Source: Ruminococcus sp. (GTDB taxonomy: Bacteria > Bacillota > Clostridia > Oscillospirales > Ruminococcaceae). From it: a stretch of DNA of 8,199 nt. A model generated the notes under the pieces. That model had not been told where the DNA came from. It searched no databases and saw nothing but the letters and a program-made list of their open reading frames with translations. This document shows, one piece after another, positions 6,093 to 8,199 of this stretch. The translations under genes were made by a program, and so were the position numbers. The stretch is taken from NCBI GenBank assembly GCA_024697705.1, contig JAILFF010000259.1, positions 1 through 8,199 of the forward strand. The letters are read 5' to 3'. Each line of letters begins with the position of its first letter. Within the stretch, counting starts at the first letter, position 1.

Positions 6093-6887
6093 TCATTCCA
6101 CGCTATCCTTACCGTACAGCCGATCTATTTTCCGTAAAATTTCCTTCCTGCCCGCAAGCCTGAAAACCACCTTGCCGCCGATAAGCTCCTTAAGCGTCTC
6201 GTAGGTCTCGATCTTTGCGGGGTTATCTATCGCGAAATAAACGGTATCGCCATGCTCGGAGATCGGGAAGCAGCAGTGCTTCACCGCCGTTTCATAAGGA
6301 ACACTACCAAGAAGCTTTTTCGGCGGATCGACTTCATTCACCTTGCAAAGCCCGACGTTAAAATACCTCGCCGCCTTTTCGATGGTGATCTCGGTCTCCT
6401 CTTCCTCACATTCGCCGCCGTCATTATCGGGAGCCTCGCGTGCGGAAATGCCGTAAACTTTGTCAATTGCCTTCAGTACGCCCGAGCGAGTCCCCATTTT
6501 CATGCTGACAGGTCCGCCCGTGAGCCCGCGAAAAGCGTCAATTATCTCAAAATTAATGGGGGCGTCGGTAACGACGATGCTTTTTCTGCCGATCGTCTCG
6601 ACGATACAGGCGCAGAGCTTTTTCGCGACCGCGAGAGGAACGTCAGTCCTCATTTTTTTCACCGCGTCGCCGCTCACGCCGACCGAATCCATATCAACGA
6701 AAGGCACACCCAGGTATTCAGCCATAATTTCCGCGATCTGCTTTTCATTATATATATTGTATTCTGTAAGAATATCGGGAAACTTCTTATTCGGATGATC
6801 TCTGATATCTTCTTTGATCTCATAATACTGCGGGTAAGTGATGTATCCGTTCTCGACAAAATATTCGATAGGCGGCAGCCTGTTCAT
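6093..6887 (-). CDS. Stand-alone, divergent MshEN (PilB N-terminal-like) domain protein, no ATPase domain, 264 aa
   Basis: First gene of the minus-strand pilus cluster. Residues 5-145 follow the PilB N-terminal domain: PPIEYFVENGYIT (5-17), a second repeat near 35-58, YLGVPFVDMD (58-67), then VTDAPINFEIIDAFRGLTGGPVSM (from about 106) and VLKAIDKVY (137-145). FRGLTGGPV is almost identical to LRGITGGPV in the adjacent PilB, evidence of shared ancestry. An acidic linker (154-166) separates a second partial copy (about 169-258) with HCCFPISEHGDTVYFAIDNP, ETYETLKELIGG and EILRKIDRLYG. There is no nucleotide-binding motif, signal peptide or membrane segment. The c-di-GMP motif is largely gone: the first RLG reads PPI, the second KFP, and the inner glycine of repeat 2 is N44. 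AGGGGTG lies shortly before the ATG. The next paralog starts 16 nt after its stop, so the two are surely co-transcribed. Function is unknown; a PilB partner or pseudo-subunit is inferred. Confidence 0.83.
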   Translation of the reverse strand: MNRLPPIEYFVENGYITYPQYYEIKEDIRDHPNKKFPDILTEYNIYNEKQIAEIMAEYLGVPFVDMDSVGVSGDAVKKMRTDVPLAVAKKLCACIVETIGRKSIVVTDAPINFEIIDAFRGLTGGPVSMKMGTRSGVLKAIDKVYGISAREAPDNDGGECEEEETEITIEKAARYFNVGLCKVNEVDPPKKLLGSVPYETAVKHCCFPISEHGDTVYFAIDNPAKIETYETLKELIGGKVVFRLAGRKEILRKIDRLYGKDSVE

Positions 6888-6931
6888 CGTATCACCCCTG
6901 TTTAAAAAATCGTTTTCACAAATGACGACTG

Positions 6932-6959
6932 ATTATCTGTAATCTGTAAAAAATTTTAA
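6932..6959 (-). promoter_or_regulatory. Candidate promoter of the minus-strand pilus cluster
   Basis: On the minus strand, TTAAAA (6954-6959) and GATAAT (6932-6937) are spaced by 16 nt. This fits sigma-A moderately (-35 four of six, -10 five of six) and lies 45 nt upstream of the start at 6887. The region is AT-rich, so chance matches are likely. A tandem ATCTGTA repeat (plus strand 6935-6948) overlaps it. Confidence 0.3.
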
Positions 6960-6978
6960 TAAAAAATCATTAATGCTA

Positions 6979-7007
6979 TTGAATTTATAAAAAAAGTATG
7001 CTAAAAT
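6979..7007 (+). promoter_or_regulatory. Sigma-A-type promoter of pilD
   Basis: TTGAAT (6979-6984), a 17-nt spacer, then TAAAAT (7002-7007) preceded by the extended -10 TGC (6999-7001). Both boxes have five of six consensus bases. The predicted transcript start is near 7014, giving a leader of about 30 nt before the ATG at 7043. It drives pilD divergently from the pilB/pilT cluster. Confidence 0.75.
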
Positions 7008-7028
7008 AGTAATACAGTATTTTTATAA

Positions 7029-7035
7029 AGGAGGT
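7029..7035 (+). promoter_or_regulatory. Ribosome binding site of pilD
   Basis: AGGAGGT, 7 nt before the ATG at 7043. It is an optimal site that fixes the start and suggests strong translation. Confidence 0.9.
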
Positions 7036-7042
7036 TTAAAAA

Positions 7043-7933
7043 ATGCCCGATGAACTTCAATACAAGCTATTCGTATCGATCATCTACGTTTTCATGTTCC
7101 TTTTCGGCGCAACGGTCGGCAGCTTTCTTAACGTCTGCATCTATCGTCTGCCGAAGGAGGAATCGCTCATCAAGTCAAATTCCCACTGCATGAAGTGCGG
7201 AACGCCGATCCTACGGCGCGACCTTATCCCGATAGTAAGCTGGTGTATGCTTCGCGGCAAATGCCGTGCCTGCGGCGAGCCTATCTCCCCGCGCTACACC
7301 GTTGTCGAACTGCTGAACGCGATAGGTTGGGTACTGATATCCCTTCATTTCGATATCATCTCAAGCTTTTCCATGATGATACATACTGTACTGTGCTGCC
7401 TTGTTTTTTCGGCGCTGCTGGTAGTATTTTTCATGGACTGGGACACGCAGCTGATCTCGACTCCCGTAGTAATTTTCATTGGAGCGCTTGCCATACCCGA
7501 CATTCTGCTCGGTCCGAGTTTTATGGGTATCGAATTCCGCTTCATGATTATCGGATTATTCACGACAAGTCTGCCGCTTCTGCTGATCTTCCTTATCTCG
7601 AAGGGCAGAGCGATGGGTCTCGGAGACGTTTATCTGATGGCTGCCGCGGGTCTGTTCCTCGGCTGGCAGCGCGGACTGGTCGCTTTATTTGTCGGTATCA
7701 TTGCAGGTGCGGTCGCGGGTCTGATACATAAGGCACGCGGCGGCGATTCGGCGTTTGCTTTCGGTCCCTGGCTTTCGATCGGAATACTGGCAGCCATGAT
7801 ATGGGGCTGGGATATCTGCAATCTCTATATGAGCTTCACGGGACTCGGAGAGCTGATCTACGGCGAAGGCTACATAGCAAATCTGCCGACAGACTTCTAT
7901 CAGGAACCGCATTTCAGTACCGAAGCCGCATAA
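7043..7933 (+). CDS. pilD: Prepilin peptidase / N-methyltransferase PilD (A24 family)
   Basis: The product is 296 aa and membrane-embedded. Family role: cleaves the short leader of type IV prepilins and methylates the new N-terminus. The N-terminal FGATVGSFLNVCIYRLP (21-37) is the family hallmark. The cytoplasmic zinc loop has C49, C52, C74 and C77, the mark of the bifunctional two-activity form. The two aspartyl-protease residues are D132 in FFMDWDTQLI and D195 in GLGDVYL; FAFGPWLSIG follows at 238-247. About seven or eight hydrophobic segments are visible. Oddities: the usual proline after the first Asp motif is Ser139, the usual Lys after GD-V is Tyr197, and a polar tail of about 35 residues extends beyond the last membrane segment. 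It is transcribed from its own promoter, divergent from the PilB/PilT cluster, and is followed by a strong terminator, so it is likely monocistronic. The identification is firm. Confidence 0.95.
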   Translation: MPDELQYKLFVSIIYVFMFLFGATVGSFLNVCIYRLPKEESLIKSNSHCMKCGTPILRRDLIPIVSWCMLRGKCRACGEPISPRYTVVELLNAIGWVLISLHFDIISSFSMMIHTVLCCLVFSALLVVFFMDWDTQLISTPVVIFIGALAIPDILLGPSFMGIEFRFMIIGLFTTSLPLLLIFLISKGRAMGLGDVYLMAAAGLFLGWQRGLVALFVGIIAGAVAGLIHKARGGDSAFAFGPWLSIGILAAMIWGWDICNLYMSFTGLGELIYGEGYIANLPTDFYQEPHFSTEAA

Positions 7934-7958
7934 AAATCAAATATGTATTTAATTGCTC

Positions 7959-7999
7959 AAAAAATCCTCCGAACCCCACAAGAGTTCGGGGGATTTTTT
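7959..7999 (+). terminator. Strong rho-independent terminator of pilD
   Basis: A 16-bp stem (7959-7974 with 7984-7999) has a single T-G wobble and a 9-nt loop. The left arm begins with six A and the right arm ends in six T. It lies 25 nt after the pilD stop. On the minus strand the wobble becomes one A-C mismatch and the A-run gives a T-run, so it can serve as a bidirectional terminator for the convergent gene at the right edge. Confidence 0.92.
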
Positions 8000-8004
8000 C
8001 AGCG

Positions 8005-8029
8005 CCCGAACGGCTCATCACCGTTCGGG
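8005..8029. other. Second hairpin after the pilD terminator
   Basis: CCCGAACGG (8005-8013) and CCGTTCGGG (8021-8029) form a perfect 9-bp stem with the 7-nt loop CTCATCA. No T-run follows on either strand directly, but on the minus strand the main terminator comes immediately after. Its arms share CCGAAC/GTTCGG with the preceding terminator, so the arms of the two hairpins can also cross-pair. The rest of the gap up to 8118 shows only a weak TTGATC/GATCAA inverted repeat (8043-8066) and no gene I can support. Confidence 0.6.
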
Positions 8030-8118
8030 GCTAAATAACCGATTGATCGTTACTTCCAAGGATCAAATTTCAGTTTAGTTGTTGCGGAATAACTAAGGCA
8101 ATTTGTGCGTCAGCCATT

Positions 8119-8199
8119 TCATGATTTTTTGCCGTTACCTTTACCATTGGAATTACCGTTACCGGTGCCGGTGCCCTGACTATTGGCATTGGCATTATT
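8119..8199 (-). CDS. C-terminus of an unidentified protein with a Gly/Asn-rich tail, partial
   Basis: Reading the minus strand in from the right edge gives 26 codons before a TGA at 8119-8121: a low-complexity run of Asn, Gly, Thr, Ser and Ala (AGT/GGC/GGT/AAC-rich codons), ending GKGNGKKS. Such tails occur on secreted or surface proteins of clostridia as flexible linkers, but no domain is visible and I do not assign a function. A second minus-strand frame stays open to 8070 and cannot be excluded. The frame chosen gives a composition typical of real low-complexity tails and ends before the convergent bidirectional terminator (7959-7999). Confidence 0.5.
   Translation of the reverse strand, partial: NNANANSQGTGTGNGNSNGKGNGKKS

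Noticed and set aside
6252..6905. Open plus-strand frame (about 217 codons) opposite the 264-aa gene
   Set aside because: The minus-strand frame has clear homology to PilB and a proper SD; the plus frame has neither.
8070..8198. Alternative minus-strand frame open to 8070
   Set aside because: It is open only because the six-base repeat keeps several frames free of stops; the frame ending at 8119 has the more typical Gly/Asn tail. It cannot be fully excluded.
1..8199. CRISPR array, tRNA, insertion sequence or prophage signals
   Set aside because: No regularly spaced repeats, cloverleaf, transposase or terminal inverted repeats were seen on either strand.

Overview
The window looks like chromosomal DNA from a Gram-positive anaerobe of the class Clostridia, probably Ruminococcus-like (Oscillospiraceae). 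This rests on strong GGAGG-type ribosome binding sites, an extended -10 sigma-A-type promoter, a pyruvate formate-lyase activase, and type IV pilus genes in a low-to-mid GC background. The taxonomic placement is inference; no rRNA or other marker gene is present.

Layout, left to right. (1) Positions 2-1423 (+) hold the 3' part of a multi-pass membrane HD-GYP protein, a predicted cyclic-di-GMP phosphodiesterase-type sensor; its 5' end lies outside the window. A good terminator hairpin follows at 1434-1467. (2) Running leftwards on the minus strand from 6887 is a cluster in transcription order: a 264-aa protein, a 256-aa protein, pilB, pilT and then pflA. The first two are stand-alone relatives of the N-terminal (MshEN / T2SSE_N) domain of PilB and have no ATPase domain. 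(3) A 155-bp divergent promoter region (6888-7042) separates this cluster from pilD (7043-7933, +), the prepilin peptidase, which ends in a strong terminator and a second hairpin. (4) The right edge holds the last 26 codons of a minus-strand gene with a Gly/Asn-rich low-complexity tail.

How it may work together: PilD processes and N-methylates prepilins, PilB powers pilus extension and PilT powers retraction. Assembly components such as PilC, PilM/N/O and the pilins are not in this window, so the type IV pilus genes are split or continue elsewhere. The most interesting feature is the pair of orphan PilB-N-terminal-domain proteins placed before pilB. All three proteins (PilB and both orphans) align through a full MshEN-like domain, and both orphans carry an additional half-domain. 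The glycines and arginines of the c-di-GMP-binding motif decay stepwise from PilB to the 264-aa protein. They may be regulatory or scaffolding pseudo-subunits of the PilB motor; that role is inference.
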